Origin: a virus
IMG/VR virus record: IMGVR_UViG_3300025543_000143
Location: 1-28,748 of that record
Direction: 5' to 3' (one strand)
Length of the DNA stretch: 28,748 nucleotides
Within the stretch, counting starts at the first letter, position 1. The number at the start of each line of letters is the position of its first letter. This document shows positions 5,003 through 13,843 of the stretch, in pieces. A program made the position numbers and the translations under genes. The notes beneath the pieces were generated by a model that was not told the DNA's origin, ran no database searches, and worked only from the letters and a program-made list of their open reading frames with translations.

Positions 5003-5443
5003 ATGGCTAGGAAAGACGCTCCCTCATTTAATGCAATCCCTGTGGACCAGGCTTGGAAGATTCCAAAGAGAGGTCTAGACGGAGAGTGGTATCCGATAGT
5101 ACGTGTTGGAAGACATATACCGTTTGGCTACGAGCAAGACCCTGAGGACAAGGACATACTCCAGCCCATCCCTGAACAGCTGGAGATGTTAGAGCAAGCT
5201 AAGAGGTATTTGGCAGAGTATAGCCTTAGGTTAGTAGCTCGTTGGCTCACAGAGCAGTCAGGTCGGTACATCTCACATGTAGGATTAAACAAACGTGTCA
5301 GCATCGAACAAAAGAGACGGAAGACGTCCAGCACCTATCGAGACTATGAACGGCGCTACAAAGAAGCGTCGGAAAAAGCCCGTAAGCTCGAAGAAGACAG
5401 AATCGGTGGAAGTAAAACAAGAAAGCTCGACTCCAACCCCTGA
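5003..5443 (+). CDS. Putative helix-turn-helix protein preceding TerL
   Basis: A 146-residue protein (150 if the GTG at 4991 is used). The N-terminal part (WYPIVRVGRHIPFGYEQDPE) leads into a helical domain, LEMLEQAKRYLAEYSLRLVA then RWLTEQSGRYISHVGLNKRV, that resembles a recombinase-type helix-turn-helix. A long basic coiled coil (about 100-140) follows. I recall similar proteins next to TerL in aquatic phages. A DNA-recognition role in packaging is plausible, perhaps as a partner of the TerS at 3655. Neither start has a good ribosome site, and a promoter overlaps the start. The last 149 nt are shared with the TerL open frame in another frame. Confidence 0.6.
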   Translation: MARKDAPSFNAIPVDQAWKIPKRGLDGEWYPIVRVGRHIPFGYEQDPEDKDILQPIPEQLEMLEQAKRYLAEYSLRLVARWLTEQSGRYISHVGLNKRVSIEQKRRKTSSTYRDYERRYKEASEKARKLEEDRIGGSKTRKLDSNP

Positions 5444-6890
5444 GCCAACTCCTACCTTCGCCCGTGCTAAGCCAGAACCTATTGACGTACAGAAGGCGCA
5501 GGATATCATCTTTGCACCTAACCCTGGCCCACAGACTGACTTCCTAGCTGCCAGTGAGCAGGAGGTTCTCTACGGTGGTGCAGCTGGTGGTGGTAAGTCC
5601 TACGCGATGGTAGCTGATCCCGTACGTTACTTTAATAACCCTCAGTCCCGTGGACTCCTAGTTCGCCGTAGTACAGAGGAACTCCGTGAACTGATCTCAG
5701 TATCTAAGCAGCTTTACCCTAAAGCTATCCCAGGTATTAAGTTCATGGAAAGAGATAAGACTTGGGTGGCCCCTAGTGGTGCTACCCTCTGGATGTCGTA
5801 CCTTGACCGTGACGATGACGTTATGCGTTACCAGGGTCAGGCGTTTAACTGGATCGGCTTGGACGAGCTGACACAATGGCCTAGCCCGTTTGCTTGGAAC
5901 TACATGCGTTCCCGTCTACGGGCTACAAGCGCATCTAACCTACCCCTCTACATGAGGGCAACTACCAACCCCGGTGGCCCAGGTCACTTCTGGGTTAAGA
6001 AGACCTTCATTGACCCAGCCCCTGCTAACACCTCCTTCCACGCTACTGACGAACATGGTGATGTTATTGCTTGGCCTAAGGGTCACTCTCGCGAAGGGGA
6101 GCCTCTGTTTAAACGTAGGTTCATCCCAGCTAACTTGTTCAATAACCCGTACCTTGCTGAAGATGGTATGTACGAGGCCAACTTGCTCTCAATGCCTGAG
6201 CATCAACGTAGGCAGCTACTAGAGGGTGACTGGAGTATATCGGAAGGTGCAGCCTTCTCAGAGTTTAACCCAAACGTACATGTGGTTGAACCCTACGATA
6301 TACCAAGTGGTTGGTCTAAGTTCCGTGCGTGTGACTATGGTTACGGCTCCATGACTGCAGTACTCTGGTTTGCAGTATCCCCTTCTGAGCAGATCGTTAT
6401 CTACAGGGAGTTGTATGTTAGTAAGACTACTGCATCTGACTTAGCGGATATGATTAAAGAGATAGAATCTGGTGAACGTATTCGTTATGGAGTACTCGAT
6501 AGCTCCCTCTGGCACAACCGTGGTGACACAGGCCCCTCTCTTGCGGAGCAGATGATACATAAGGGTTGCCGCTGGCGTCCCTCTGATCGATCCAAGGGTT
6601 CTCGTATTGCTGGTAAGAATGAAGTACACCGTAGACTGCAGATAGACGAGTTTACCGAGGAACCCCGACTAGTGTTCTTCAATACTTGTCGTAACATTAT
6701 AACAGAGCTTCCAGCGTTACCCCTCGATAAGAACAACTTGGAAGACGTAGATACTAAGAGCCCTATCGATCACGGGTACGATGCCCTAAGATACGGACTT
6801 ATGACACGTCCTCGCAGCTCTCTGTGGGACTACGACCCAAACAACCAACGCTCAGGCTTTCAAGCTGCTGATGAAACTTTTGGATACTAA
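5295..6890 (+). CDS. terL: Terminase large subunit, ATPase-nuclease
   Basis: The DNA-packaging motor docks on the portal, translocates DNA with ATP and cuts it. In the 531-residue frame, GGAAGGGKS at 94-102 is the Walker A motif, IGLDEL at 187-192 is Walker B, and ATTNPGGPG at 222-230 is the coupling motif. The RNase H-like nuclease acidic residues are probably D347 (RACDYGYG), D402 (VLDSS) and D496 (DHGYDALRYG). This fits Terminase_6-type enzymes. The start is uncertain: GTG at 5295 has AGGA 10 nt upstream, whereas ATG at 5346 has no ribosome site. The first 60 residues are basic and Pro/Thr-rich, outside the core fold, and overlap the previous gene by 98-149 nt. Confidence 0.95.
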   Translation: MSASNKRDGRRPAPIETMNGATKKRRKKPVSSKKTESVEVKQESSTPTPEPTPTFARAKPEPIDVQKAQDIIFAPNPGPQTDFLAASEQEVLYGGAAGGGKSYAMVADPVRYFNNPQSRGLLVRRSTEELRELISVSKQLYPKAIPGIKFMERDKTWVAPSGATLWMSYLDRDDDVMRYQGQAFNWIGLDELTQWPSPFAWNYMRSRLRATSASNLPLYMRATTNPGGPGHFWVKKTFIDPAPANTSFHATDEHGDVIAWPKGHSREGEPLFKRRFIPANLFNNPYLAEDGMYEANLLSMPEHQRRQLLEGDWSISEGAAFSEFNPNVHVVEPYDIPSGWSKFRACDYGYGSMTAVLWFAVSPSEQIVIYRELYVSKTTASDLADMIKEIESGERIRYGVLDSSLWHNRGDTGPSLAEQMIHKGCRWRPSDRSKGSRIAGKNEVHRRLQIDEFTEEPRLVFFNTCRNIITELPALPLDKNNLEDVDTKSPIDHGYDALRYGLMTRPRSSLWDYDPNNQRSGFQAADETFGY

Positions 6891-6899
6891 GGAACTATT

Positions 6900-9026
6900 A
6901 TGGCCGAGAACGAACTCGAAACTGGCGTAGAAGATATCAACATGGAAGACTCTGTGTCGTCCTTTATCAAAGATACGTCAGAAGGCGCTGATACTGACTC
7001 TGATGTCGGTGGTATTGTTACGTTTGTCAATGAGCGTTACAAGAAAGCTGAAGATGATCGTTACACTGACGAGCAGCGTTGGGTTCGTGCCTATCGCAAC
7101 TACCGTGGTATCTACGGCCCTGATGTTCAGTTTACTAGCACAGAGAAGTCTCGTATCTTCGTTAAGGTCACCAAGACTAAGGTACTAGCTGCCTATGGTC
7201 AGATCGTTGACGTTCTGTTCGGTAGCAACAGGTTCCCAATTACGATAGACCCTACTACTCTCCCAGAGGGTATACGAGAAGCTGTACACTTTAATAAAGA
7301 CACAACCCCTGCTGCTGCTCCTCCTGGCCCTCCTGGTCCTGACGGAGCCCCTACACCGCCACCTCCCGCTGCTCCTATTGAGATGCCTAAGCCTTCTCCT
7401 ACTAAACTTGTATTCCAAGAGCTTAACCAACAGTGGCAGGAGAAGCTAGAGATAGCGCAGGATAAGGTACAGGACGGTGTGGGTAACCTACCTGAGTCCG
7501 TCAACTTCTTCCCTGCTTTCGAGGCTGCTAAGAAGATGGAGAAGAAGATCTGGGATCAACTCGAAGAGTCCAGTGCTTCTAAGCAACTACGTACAGCTGC
7601 CTTTGAGATGGCACTGTTCGGTACAGGTGTTATGAAGGGCCCGTTCGCAGTAGATAAAGAGTACCCTAACTGGGATGAAGAGGGCAACTACACCCCATCT
7701 GTTAAGACTATCCCTAAGTGCTCTGCCGTATCCGTTTGGGACTTCTACCCTGATCCAGATGCTACGTCTATGGACGATGCAGAGTATGTTATCGAGCGCC
7801 ATAAGATGTCCCGTACACAGCTCCGAGCCCTTAAACGCCGTCCATTCTTCCGTGACAACGCTATCGACACAGCCATAACTATGGGTGAGAACTACCAGCG
7901 TGAGTGGTGGGAGCAGATCATGCAAGATGACGCTCAAGAGACTCGTGCTGAACGCTTCGAAGTTCTTGAGTTCTGGGGTTATGTAGACGTTGACATGCTG
8001 GAGCAGTACGATGTGGACATCCCATCTGAGCTCAAGGATGAAGACCAGGTCTCAGCTAACATCTGGATATGTAACGGACGTGTACTTCGTCTTGTAATGA
8101 ACCCATTTACTCCTACCTGCCTTCCATACTACGCCGTTCCTTTCGAAGCCAACCCTTACTCCTTTTTCGGAGTAGGTCTAGCTGAGAATATGGACGACAC
8201 TCAGACCCTCATGAACGGCTTCATGCGTATGAGTGTAGACAATGCAGCCCTATCAGGTAATCTCCTTATCGAAGTTGATGAGACTAACCTAGTCCCAGGT
8301 CAAGATATGACAGTGTATCCTGGTAAAGTCTTCCGCCGTGAAGGTGGAGCACCTGGGCAGAGTATCTTTGGTACCAAGTTCCCTAACGTATCTAACGAAA
8401 ACATGCAGATGTTTGACAAGGCTCGTCAACTTGCTGATGAATCAACAGGTATGCCTAGCTTCGCACATGGTCAAACTGGTGTATCCGGTGTTGGTCGGAC
8501 TGCATCTGGTATCTCTATGCTGATGTCAGCTGCTAACGGGTCTACTCGTACTGTCATTAAGAACGTAGATGACTACTTACTAGCACCTTTAGGCAAAGCA
8601 TTCTTCAACTTCAACATGCAATTTGACTTTGACCCAGAGATTCGTGGTGATTTAGAGGTTAAGGCACAAGGGACAGCCTCTCTTATGGCTAATGAGGTCC
8701 GTTCTCAGCGTCTCATACAGTTCCTGCAGGTCGTACAGAACCCAGTCTTAGCTCCGTTCGCTAAAATGGACTACATTATCCGTGAAATTGCACAGTCTAT
8801 GGATCTTGACCCTGATAAAGTAGGCAATAACATGTCTGAGGCAGCCCTTATGGCTGAAGTGCTCAAGTCTATGCAAGCACCAACCGAAGCTGCCCCCGGT
8901 GAGCCCCAAGGTGGCATGGATATAGGTAATGGTCCCGGCTCAGGTGGTGGAATGATGGGCACAGGCGGCGCACCTACCCCAGGTGAGCCTGGCTTCTCTG
9001 CAAATACAGGTGAAGGTGAGGTCTAA
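6900..9026 (+). CDS. Portal protein
   Basis: A 708-residue protein that should form the dodecameric ring at the capsid vertex through which DNA enters and leaves. Order and size right after TerL, and patterns such as [48 protein letters not shown]-like [20 protein letters not shown] and [14 protein letters not shown], fit large podovirus portals. Residues about 136-167 are an unusual Pro/Ala/Gly insertion ([18 protein letters not shown]) placed in what is usually the wing. The last 50 residues are Gly/Pro/Met-rich and probably disordered. It is 9 nt after TerL and its stop overlaps the next start (TAATG). Confidence 0.9.
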   Translation: MAENELETGVEDINMEDSVSSFIKDTSEGADTDSDVGGIVTFVNERYKKAEDDRYTDEQRWVRAYRNYRGIYGPDVQFTSTEKSRIFVKVTKTKVLAAYGQIVDVLFGSNRFPITIDPTTLPEGIREAVHFNKDTTPAAAPPGPPGPDGAPTPPPPAAPIEMPKPSPTKLVFQELNQQWQEKLEIAQDKVQDGVGNLPESVNFFPAFEAAKKMEKKIWDQLEESSASKQLRTAAFEMALFGTGVMKGPFAVDKEYPNWDEEGNYTPSVKTIPKCSAVSVWDFYPDPDATSMDDAEYVIERHKMSRTQLRALKRRPFFRDNAIDTAITMGENYQREWWEQIMQDDAQETRAERFEVLEFWGYVDVDMLEQYDVDIPSELKDEDQVSANIWICNGRVLRLVMNPFTPTCLPYYAVPFEANPYSFFGVGLAENMDDTQTLMNGFMRMSVDNAALSGNLLIEVDETNLVPGQDMTVYPGKVFRREGGAPGQSIFGTKFPNVSNENMQMFDKARQLADESTGMPSFAHGQTGVSGVGRTASGISMLMSAANGSTRTVIKNVDDYLLAPLGKAFFNFNMQFDFDPEIRGDLEVKAQGTASLMANEVRSQRLIQFLQVVQNPVLAPFAKMDYIIREIAQSMDLDPDKVGNNMSEAALMAEVLKSMQAPTEAAPGEPQGGMDIGNGPGSGGGMMGTGGAPTPGEPGFSANTGEGEV

Positions 9027-9412
9027 TGGACTTCGATGATGACTTCCACGAGGAACTCTTCGAGGAACTCCATAAGGAGACCGAACAAGAGGTGGCACAA
9101 CAGCTAAAAGAGGCTGAGGAAGCTGCCAAGGAAGAGAAGGAAAGAGAGCGTGTCGCTGCCATTAAGGAGGTGGAACGCTTACGTAAGGAGGAACTACGTG
9201 GGTTCCCCGGTAAGGATGGCCCTGAGGGGCCACAGGGGCCTCCTGGGGAGCCAGGAGAGGTTGTCCCTAAGGGTGAGCTTGGAAAAGACGGTAAGGACGG
9301 CGAGAGAGGCCCCAGGGGGCTTCCAGGACGTGACGGTCTAGACGGTGATGACGGTGTTGGTATTGACAACTTTGTGGCGGCTATACAAGGGTACAAGAGA
9401 GGTATTATTTAA
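9026..9412 (+). CDS. Collagen-like protein with N-terminal coiled coil
   Basis: A 128-residue protein. Residues 1-57 are a highly charged helix (E/K/A-rich) able to form a coiled coil. From [19 protein letters not shown] (about 59) to about 113 it has Gly-X-Y triplets, interrupted once at GEVVPKGEL, and rich in GKDG, GERGPRG and GLPGRDG. A short globular end ([15 protein letters not shown]) could set the triple-helix register. Bacterial and phage collagen-like proteins trimerise into rods, usually fibres or spikes. Its position between portal and virion genes, not among fibre genes, is odd. It is coupled to portal and to the next gene by TAATG junctions. Confidence 0.8.
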   Translation: MDFDDDFHEELFEELHKETEQEVAQQLKEAEEAAKEEKERERVAAIKEVERLRKEELRGFPGKDGPEGPQGPPGEPGEVVPKGELGKDGKDGERGPRGLPGRDGLDGDDGVGIDNFVAAIQGYKRGII

Positions 9413-9618
9413 TGCAAATCAAGAACTTAGTAAACCAAAAACCTCTGTGGGACGCATTCTGCGCAGAACTTGATGTACGTATTGAGTTCTGTCACAGACA
9501 ATTAGAACAGAGGGTGGAACCCTCGGAACTACACCGACTACAGGGTGAAATCAAAGCATTACGTAGCCTTAAGCAGCTTCGTGATAAAATCAATGGTGAA
9601 AAGACGGAGACTTTCTGA
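9412..9618 (+). CDS. Small coiled-coil hypothetical protein
   Basis: A 68-residue, mostly helical protein containing QKPLWDAFCAELDVRIEFCH and RLQGEIKALRSLKQLRDKIN. The heptad-like leucines at the end suggest a dimerising helix. Two cysteines (FCAEL and FCHRQ) lie in the first helix. I recall short proteins of this type beside portal genes of aquatic podoviruses, without a known role. It shares its boundary bases with both neighbours (TTTAATG before, TGATG after), so it belongs to the same translational unit. A structural or assembly role is an inference. Confidence 0.6.
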   Translation: MQIKNLVNQKPLWDAFCAELDVRIEFCHRQLEQRVEPSELHRLQGEIKALRSLKQLRDKINGEKTETF

Positions 9619-11393
9619 TGGATAACGAGGGTGCTCTAGTTTCAGTAAGTGGCCGTAAGGTATTTACTGATAAAAAGACAGGCGAAAAGTACTCAGAGCG
9701 TACTACAACTGTACCTGTTAATGGAAAGTGGTATACGTTTCCAACAATTAAAGAAGACGGTACCCAACTGTCAGAGGATGAGGTCGTTAAGTACATTAAG
9801 GAAAAGGGCCCTATTGACCCTATAACAGGTGAAGAGTTCCCTTCGTTTGAAAACGTAGATAAAGCAGTGGAGTACGCTAAGGCTCGCTCTGCCACTAGAC
9901 TTAAAAATGGATATGCTGCAGGAGGTGAAGTACAGCAAATGAAAAAGATGATGGAAGAGGGTGGCCTAGCCACAGACGGCATGGGTATGGACCCTGTGTC
10001 AGGTAACGATATCCCTGTAGGTTCTAATGCTGAAGAGGTCCGTGATGACGTGGACGCTAAGCTATCTGAAGGTGAGTACGTTGTACCTGCTGATGTTGTA
10101 CGCTACTTTGGTGTAGGTTACTTCGAGAAGCTCCGTAAGAAAGCCAAAGAAGCCCTTGCTGAGATGGAAGAGAATGGTCGAGTAGGTGGGGAGCCTATCC
10201 CTACCGCAGAGGAAGACCTGTCTCCTGAAGAGATGGATGAGCTGACGGGTGTTCTTAACATGGCAAAAGGTGGCTACGTTAAGGGTTACGCTGAAGGTGG
10301 TATCGAGACGGGTGATGCTCAACAGTACTTCCTGGGGGCTGGTATGCAGCCTCAGACAGACTGGGGTCAGTACTCTACACCCGGTTCCTTCGTAGCTGCA
10401 AATCAACAGAAAGCAGCTGGACAGCAACAGGCACAGACAGCAGTACCCTCCTCCTATGTTCAGTACTTTGGCCCGGATGGTCAGATCATGATGATACCTG
10501 TAGACGCTGCAGGTAACCCCTTGATTCCGATCCCAGAGGGCTATACTAAGAAAGCTGCTGAAACAGCACAGGCCCCTCGTGACAACAGTGACAAAGATCC
10601 TTTCGGTGACACTGCTGCACGGGCACAGGCTGACGCCGCTAAGCGTGATGAGGATTGGTTCGATAAGTTCCATGCCTCGAAAGACCCACTAGCTATGGCT
10701 ACAGCTTTGCTTGATGACGCAAAGGGTGGCGATATACCAGGTCTATTCGGCAAGGTAGCCGGTGGAGCTGACACTCTGTCCGACATTGGTCGTATCAGAG
10801 GTTACGCAGCTGCTATAGAAGCAACTAACCCCAAACTGTCAGCAAGTCTAGTGTCCCTAGTAGATACTAAGATCAAGGACTCTGGGTTTGGCATCAAGGC
10901 CCTTGAAGGTATCCTTGGTTCTGGTAAACGATACGCTGATATGTTCTCAACTAAGATTAGTGAAGGGACTACTACACCTAAGCCTAAAGCTGTTACACCT
11001 AAACCTAAAGCTGCTATACCGTCATCGACATACACTCAGACATCCTCCCCTAACGCTCAGAGTGCAGCAGATAGTCTTAATGCAATGGCATCCAATGCAG
11101 GTAGCTCACAAGAACTAGCTAGTATACAAAGCGCAGCGGCTATTGCTCAACAAGCTGCCGATACAGGTCAGTCTATTGCATCTATTGGTCAGTCCGTGCA
11201 GGATACGGAAGAGCAGATAGCTACAGATGCAGCCGCTTCGGCAGCTGGTGCCTCAGGAGGTGCTGGTGGTCAGTGGGGTATGGCTGGAGGTGGACTTGTG
11301 AGACGTCCAGCTGCTAAGGCCCCTAAGGCTGCTAAGGCCCCTAAGGCTGCGAAGAAGCCAACTAACAAGAAGAAAGGTCTGGGCCGCAGGTAG
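9618..11393 (+). CDS. Large putative virion protein with histone-like tail
   Basis: A 591-residue protein. The N-terminal domain (about 1-95: WYTFPTIKEDGTQLSEDEVV, PSFENVDKAVEYAKARS) resembles a small fold found in phage structural and lysis-associated proteins. A second module (about 135-200: VRDDVDAKLSEGEYVVPADV, RYFGVGYFEKLRKKAKEAL) recurs, as I recall, in many marine phage proteins. The middle is Gln/Ala/Thr-rich and low-complexity. The last 30 residues are basic with AAKAPKAAKAPKAAK repeats, like histone H1 tails, suggesting contact with packaged DNA. It lies between portal and scaffold genes, so an internal head protein is plausible. No enzyme motif is seen. Confidence 0.6.
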   Translation: MDNEGALVSVSGRKVFTDKKTGEKYSERTTTVPVNGKWYTFPTIKEDGTQLSEDEVVKYIKEKGPIDPITGEEFPSFENVDKAVEYAKARSATRLKNGYAAGGEVQQMKKMMEEGGLATDGMGMDPVSGNDIPVGSNAEEVRDDVDAKLSEGEYVVPADVVRYFGVGYFEKLRKKAKEALAEMEENGRVGGEPIPTAEEDLSPEEMDELTGVLNMAKGGYVKGYAEGGIETGDAQQYFLGAGMQPQTDWGQYSTPGSFVAANQQKAAGQQQAQTAVPSSYVQYFGPDGQIMMIPVDAAGNPLIPIPEGYTKKAAETAQAPRDNSDKDPFGDTAARAQADAAKRDEDWFDKFHASKDPLAMATALLDDAKGGDIPGLFGKVAGGADTLSDIGRIRGYAAAIEATNPKLSASLVSLVDTKIKDSGFGIKALEGILGSGKRYADMFSTKISEGTTTPKPKAVTPKPKAAIPSSTYTQTSSPNAQSAADSLNAMASNAGSSQELASIQSAAAIAQQAADTGQSIASIGQSVQDTEEQIATDAAASAAGASGGAGGQWGMAGGGLVRRPAAKAPKAAKAPKAAKKPTNKKKGLGRR

Positions 11394-11468
11394 GCCCTAC
11401 CTACTACTCCTACCCAAACAACTAAGGCCACTCAGCTGAGGCTGACCCCAACATAAAAGGAATATACA
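11394..11468 (+). promoter_or_regulatory. Leader of the scaffold gene with a shared ribosome-site block
   Basis: The 75-nt gap contains CTACTACTCC (11401), the 10-bp palindrome CTCAGCTGAG (11431-11440) and the block AAAAGGAATATACA directly before the scaffold ATG. A nearly identical block, AAAAGGATATATACA (12686-12700), precedes the capsid ATG. The shared A-rich leader around an AAGGA ribosome site suggests strong, matched translation of scaffold and capsid. No promoter is visible in the gap. Confidence 0.5.
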
Positions 11469-12395
11469 ATGGCTAAGGAAATGGTAAAAGAAGTAACTAC
11501 TAAAGAGTCGATGATGGCACGAGGTAGTAACTATATGGCTAAACAAGCCCGTATCGAAAAGGATGAGAAGGAACTAGAAGAGCTGATGGCCGCTCAGAGC
11601 CACGGAGAGGCCCCTGAGGAGGACGAAGAGGTGCAAGAGGTACCTGAGGCCCAGGATGACACTACAGACGCTGTAAAGGACGCTCCTGAAGAGTCTGATG
11701 AGGATCTTAGCCGCGAAGAGAAGTCCTTCAAGAAACGCTACGGTGATCTCCGACGCCATATGTCTGAAAAGGAGAAGGAGTGGAAGGACCGTATTGAGTC
11801 ACTAGAGTCTAAGCTCGACGGATCTACCTCCTTCACTCCACCTAAGTCAGAAGACGAGATCAAACAGTGGGCAACTAGGAACCCAGACGCTGCTGCTATC
11901 CTCGAGGCTATCGCTGAGCGTAAGGCTTCTGAGAAGTTTGCTAAGGCTGATGAACGCCTACGTGAGATTGACGAAGCACGATTCGAAGTAGAACGCTCTA
12001 AAGCTGAAGATAGCATCCGTAAGAAGCACTCAGACTTTGATGACCTTCGTAACTCTGACAGTTTCCATGACTGGGTTGGTGAACAACCTAAGTGGGTACA
12101 AGACGCACTCTACGAGAATGCAGATGATCCAGCATCGGTAGTACGTGTCATTGACCTATATAAGTCAGACAATGGACTAACACCTACTGCTAAAAAGGCT
12201 AAAGCTAAAGATGCAGCTAAAGACGTAGGTCGAGGAACTCGCACTAAGGTCGATGATGACGGAAGTGCTGGTGTTATTCGGGAATCCGATGTAGCTAAGA
12301 TGTCAGACAAAGAGTTTGATGACAACTACGACAAGATCATGGATGCACAACGTAACGGTAAGTTTGTCTACGACATGGCTGGCCGTTCTAGATAA
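11469..12395 (+). CDS. Capsid scaffolding protein
   Basis: A 308-residue, strongly charged and largely helical protein directly upstream of the coat gene, the classical scaffold position. The N-terminal third is acidic and probably disordered (EEDEEVQEVPEAQDD). Residues about 85-180 are coiled-coil-like (SFKKRYGDLRRHMSEKEKEW, AIAERKASEKFAKADERLRE). The Lys-rich segment around 240 (TAKKAKAKDAAKDVG) may contact coat protein. It should direct procapsid assembly and then leave or be degraded. I see no protease domain, so exit would be intact or by a separate protease. The call rests on composition and position because scaffolds have little sequence conservation. Confidence 0.8.
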   Translation: MAKEMVKEVTTKESMMARGSNYMAKQARIEKDEKELEELMAAQSHGEAPEEDEEVQEVPEAQDDTTDAVKDAPEESDEDLSREEKSFKKRYGDLRRHMSEKEKEWKDRIESLESKLDGSTSFTPPKSEDEIKQWATRNPDAAAILEAIAERKASEKFAKADERLREIDEARFEVERSKAEDSIRKKHSDFDDLRNSDSFHDWVGEQPKWVQDALYENADDPASVVRVIDLYKSDNGLTPTAKKAKAKDAAKDVGRGTRTKVDDDGSAGVIRESDVAKMSDKEFDDNYDKIMDAQRNGKFVYDMAGRSR

Positions 12396-12418
12396 TATCA
12401 TCTTACTCATTTAACCCC

Positions 12419-12447
12419 TTGACACAAGGGTATGAGTATGGTATAAC
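12419..12447 (+). promoter_or_regulatory. Sigma70-type promoter for the major capsid gene
   Basis: TTGACA at 12419-12424 and TATAAC at 12442-12447 have a 17-bp spacer and are preceded by TTAACCCC, as at P3. Transcription would start near 12454, leaving an untranslated leader of about 247 nt before the capsid ATG. It gives the capsid genes their own transcription start independent of the upstream operon. Confidence 0.8.
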
Positions 12448-12493
12448 TGTAGATGTTTAACAGCCCCAGCCACTGGATACCTGTTGAACACTA

Positions 12494-12519
12494 CAGTAGC
12501 CCTTCGGGGTAGACTACTG
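12494..12519 (+). other. UUCG-tetraloop hairpin in the capsid leader
   Basis: CAGTAG (12494-12499) pairs with CTACTG (12514-12519), and CCC (12500-12502) pairs with GGG (12507-12509) around a UUCG loop closed by C-G, with a TAGA bulge at 12510-12513. It is flanked by direct repeats GAACACTA (12486-12493, 12519-12526). It lies about 40 nt after the predicted transcription start and could stabilise the mRNA 5' region. Confidence 0.55.
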
Positions 12520-12565
12520 AACACTAATAATCCCTAAGACTTACCTGATTAAGTACAGGCCCTAC

Positions 12566-12590
12566 GTAGACTAGCTGGCAAGCTACCTAC
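12566..12590 (+). other. Second hairpin in the capsid leader
   Basis: TAGCT (12572-12576) pairs with AGCTA (12581-12585) around GGCA, and GTAG (12566-12569) pairs with CTAC (12587-12590) with a small asymmetric internal loop. No U tract follows, so it is not a terminator. Together with the UUCG hairpin it makes the 247-nt leader highly structured. The rest of the 12396-12700 gap shows no gene and no tRNA. Confidence 0.45.
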
Positions 12591-12700
12591 TTAGCACCCT
12601 AGAAACCGATCAGCCTCTTATCCCGATTGTTTAGGTTCTCTTAACTGGGACACGAATACGTCCTTACTTATCAAGCCAAACATCTAAAAGGATATATACA

Positions 12701-13774
12701 ATGGCTTTTACATCTGCTGCCGGTCACGGCAACCTACCTAACGGTAACTTCTCAAGTGTTATCTATTCCAAGAAAGTCCAGCTTGCATTCCGCAAGAAGG
12801 CTATCTGTAATGACATCACTAACTCTGACTATTTCGGTGAGATCGCTGCACAAGGTGACACAGTTAAAATCATCAAAGAGCCTGAAATCTCTGTATCCAG
12901 CTACGCTCGTGGTACACAGATCGCTGCTCAAGATCTTGATGACGAAGACTTCTCTCTCGTTGTTGACAAAGCTAACTACTTTGCTTTCAAGATTGACGAT
13001 ATCGAAGAAGCTCACAGCCACGTTAACTTCATGGACCTTGCAACCAACCGTGCGGCTTACCGCTTGGCTGACCAGCTTGACCAAGAAGTTCTGGGTTACT
13101 TGTCAGGTTATAAACAGTCTGCTCTGCACTCTGCTGGTGACACTGTCAATGACCAAGTAAACGGCACTGTTGCTGTTTCTACCGCTGGTACAGACGAATT
13201 GCTGACTTCTATGAAGCTCATCAAAGGTTCTTTCGGTAACATCACAACTGCTTCTGCTGGTGATCACTCTATCCCAGTTGCTGCTCGTTTGCCTGGTGCT
13301 ACTGCTCTGCCAACAGCTTACGCTTCGCCTGTTATGTTGATTAACCGCATGGGCCGTTTGCTGGACCAACAGAACGTTGACAAAGATGGCCGCTGGATCG
13401 TTATCGACCCAGTTATGCTTGAAGTCCTGATGGACGAAGACAGCCGTTTCTTGAATGCTGACTTCGGTGACTCGGGTAGCTTGCGCAACGGTCTGGTCAT
13501 GAACAAGTGGAATGGTTTCCGCGTTTATGTATCCAACAACCTGCCTTCAGTCGGTGGTGGCGCTGCTACTACTGGTACTACTAACCAAAACACTGACTAC
13601 GGTGTTATCGTTGGTGGTCATGATTCTGCTGTAGCATCTGCTGAGCAAATCAACAAGACTGAAACTTACCGTGACCCTGACAGCTTCGCTGACATCGTTC
13701 GTGGTATGCATCTGTATGGTCGTAAGATCTTGCGCCCAGAAGCCCTTGTAACTGCTAAGTACAACTTGGCCTAA
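12701..13774 (+). CDS. Major capsid protein
   Basis: A 357-residue coat protein, expected HK97 fold. Typical patterns are the N-arm (FSSVIYSKKVQLAFRKKAI), GDTVKIIKEPEISVSSYARG, the E-loop region DKANYFAFKIDDIEEAHSHV, and the C-terminal ADIVRGMHLYGRKILRPEAL. Size, position after scaffold and the strong expression signals agree. It has its own promoter (12419), a structured leader and an AAAAGGA ribosome site. Codon use differs from the neighbours: I count no ATA, no AGA/AGG and a single CTA in the whole gene, with Arg always CGT/CGC and Leu often CTG/TTG. This is the signature of very high expression. A stable hairpin follows the stop. Confidence 0.9.
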   Translation: MAFTSAAGHGNLPNGNFSSVIYSKKVQLAFRKKAICNDITNSDYFGEIAAQGDTVKIIKEPEISVSSYARGTQIAAQDLDDEDFSLVVDKANYFAFKIDDIEEAHSHVNFMDLATNRAAYRLADQLDQEVLGYLSGYKQSALHSAGDTVNDQVNGTVAVSTAGTDELLTSMKLIKGSFGNITTASAGDHSIPVAARLPGATALPTAYASPVMLINRMGRLLDQQNVDKDGRWIVIDPVMLEVLMDEDSRFLNADFGDSGSLRNGLVMNKWNGFRVYVSNNLPSVGGGAATTGTTNQNTDYGVIVGGHDSAVASAEQINKTETYRDPDSFADIVRGMHLYGRKILRPEALVTAKYNLA

Positions 13775-13782
13775 GGATAACA

Positions 13783-13806
13783 AGGGGCCCCTACCCTGGG
13801 GCCTCT
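13783..13806 (+). terminator. Hairpin after the capsid gene, possible terminator or RNA stabiliser
   Basis: AGGGGCCCC (13783-13791) pairs with GGGGCCTCT (13798-13806) around TACCCT. The 9-bp stem has one G-U pair and six G-C pairs in its core. It starts 9 nt after the capsid stop. The following bases are not a U tract, so it may be a partial terminator or a barrier to 3' exonucleases that raises capsid mRNA levels. Confidence 0.5.
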
Positions 13807-13843
13807 ACCTTCTCATAGCCTAATCTTTGAAAGGATTCTTAAC

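Noticed and set aside
10062-10673. 203-codon antisense frame opposite the 591-residue virion gene
   Set aside because: The opposite strand is a continuous, well-spaced gene with overlaps to its neighbours. The antisense product has no recognisable domain and no conserved-looking context.
12541-12640. tRNA-like structure in the capsid leader
   Set aside because: Hairpins are present but no acceptor stem, T-loop GTTCRA motif or anticodon arm can be assembled in the right order.
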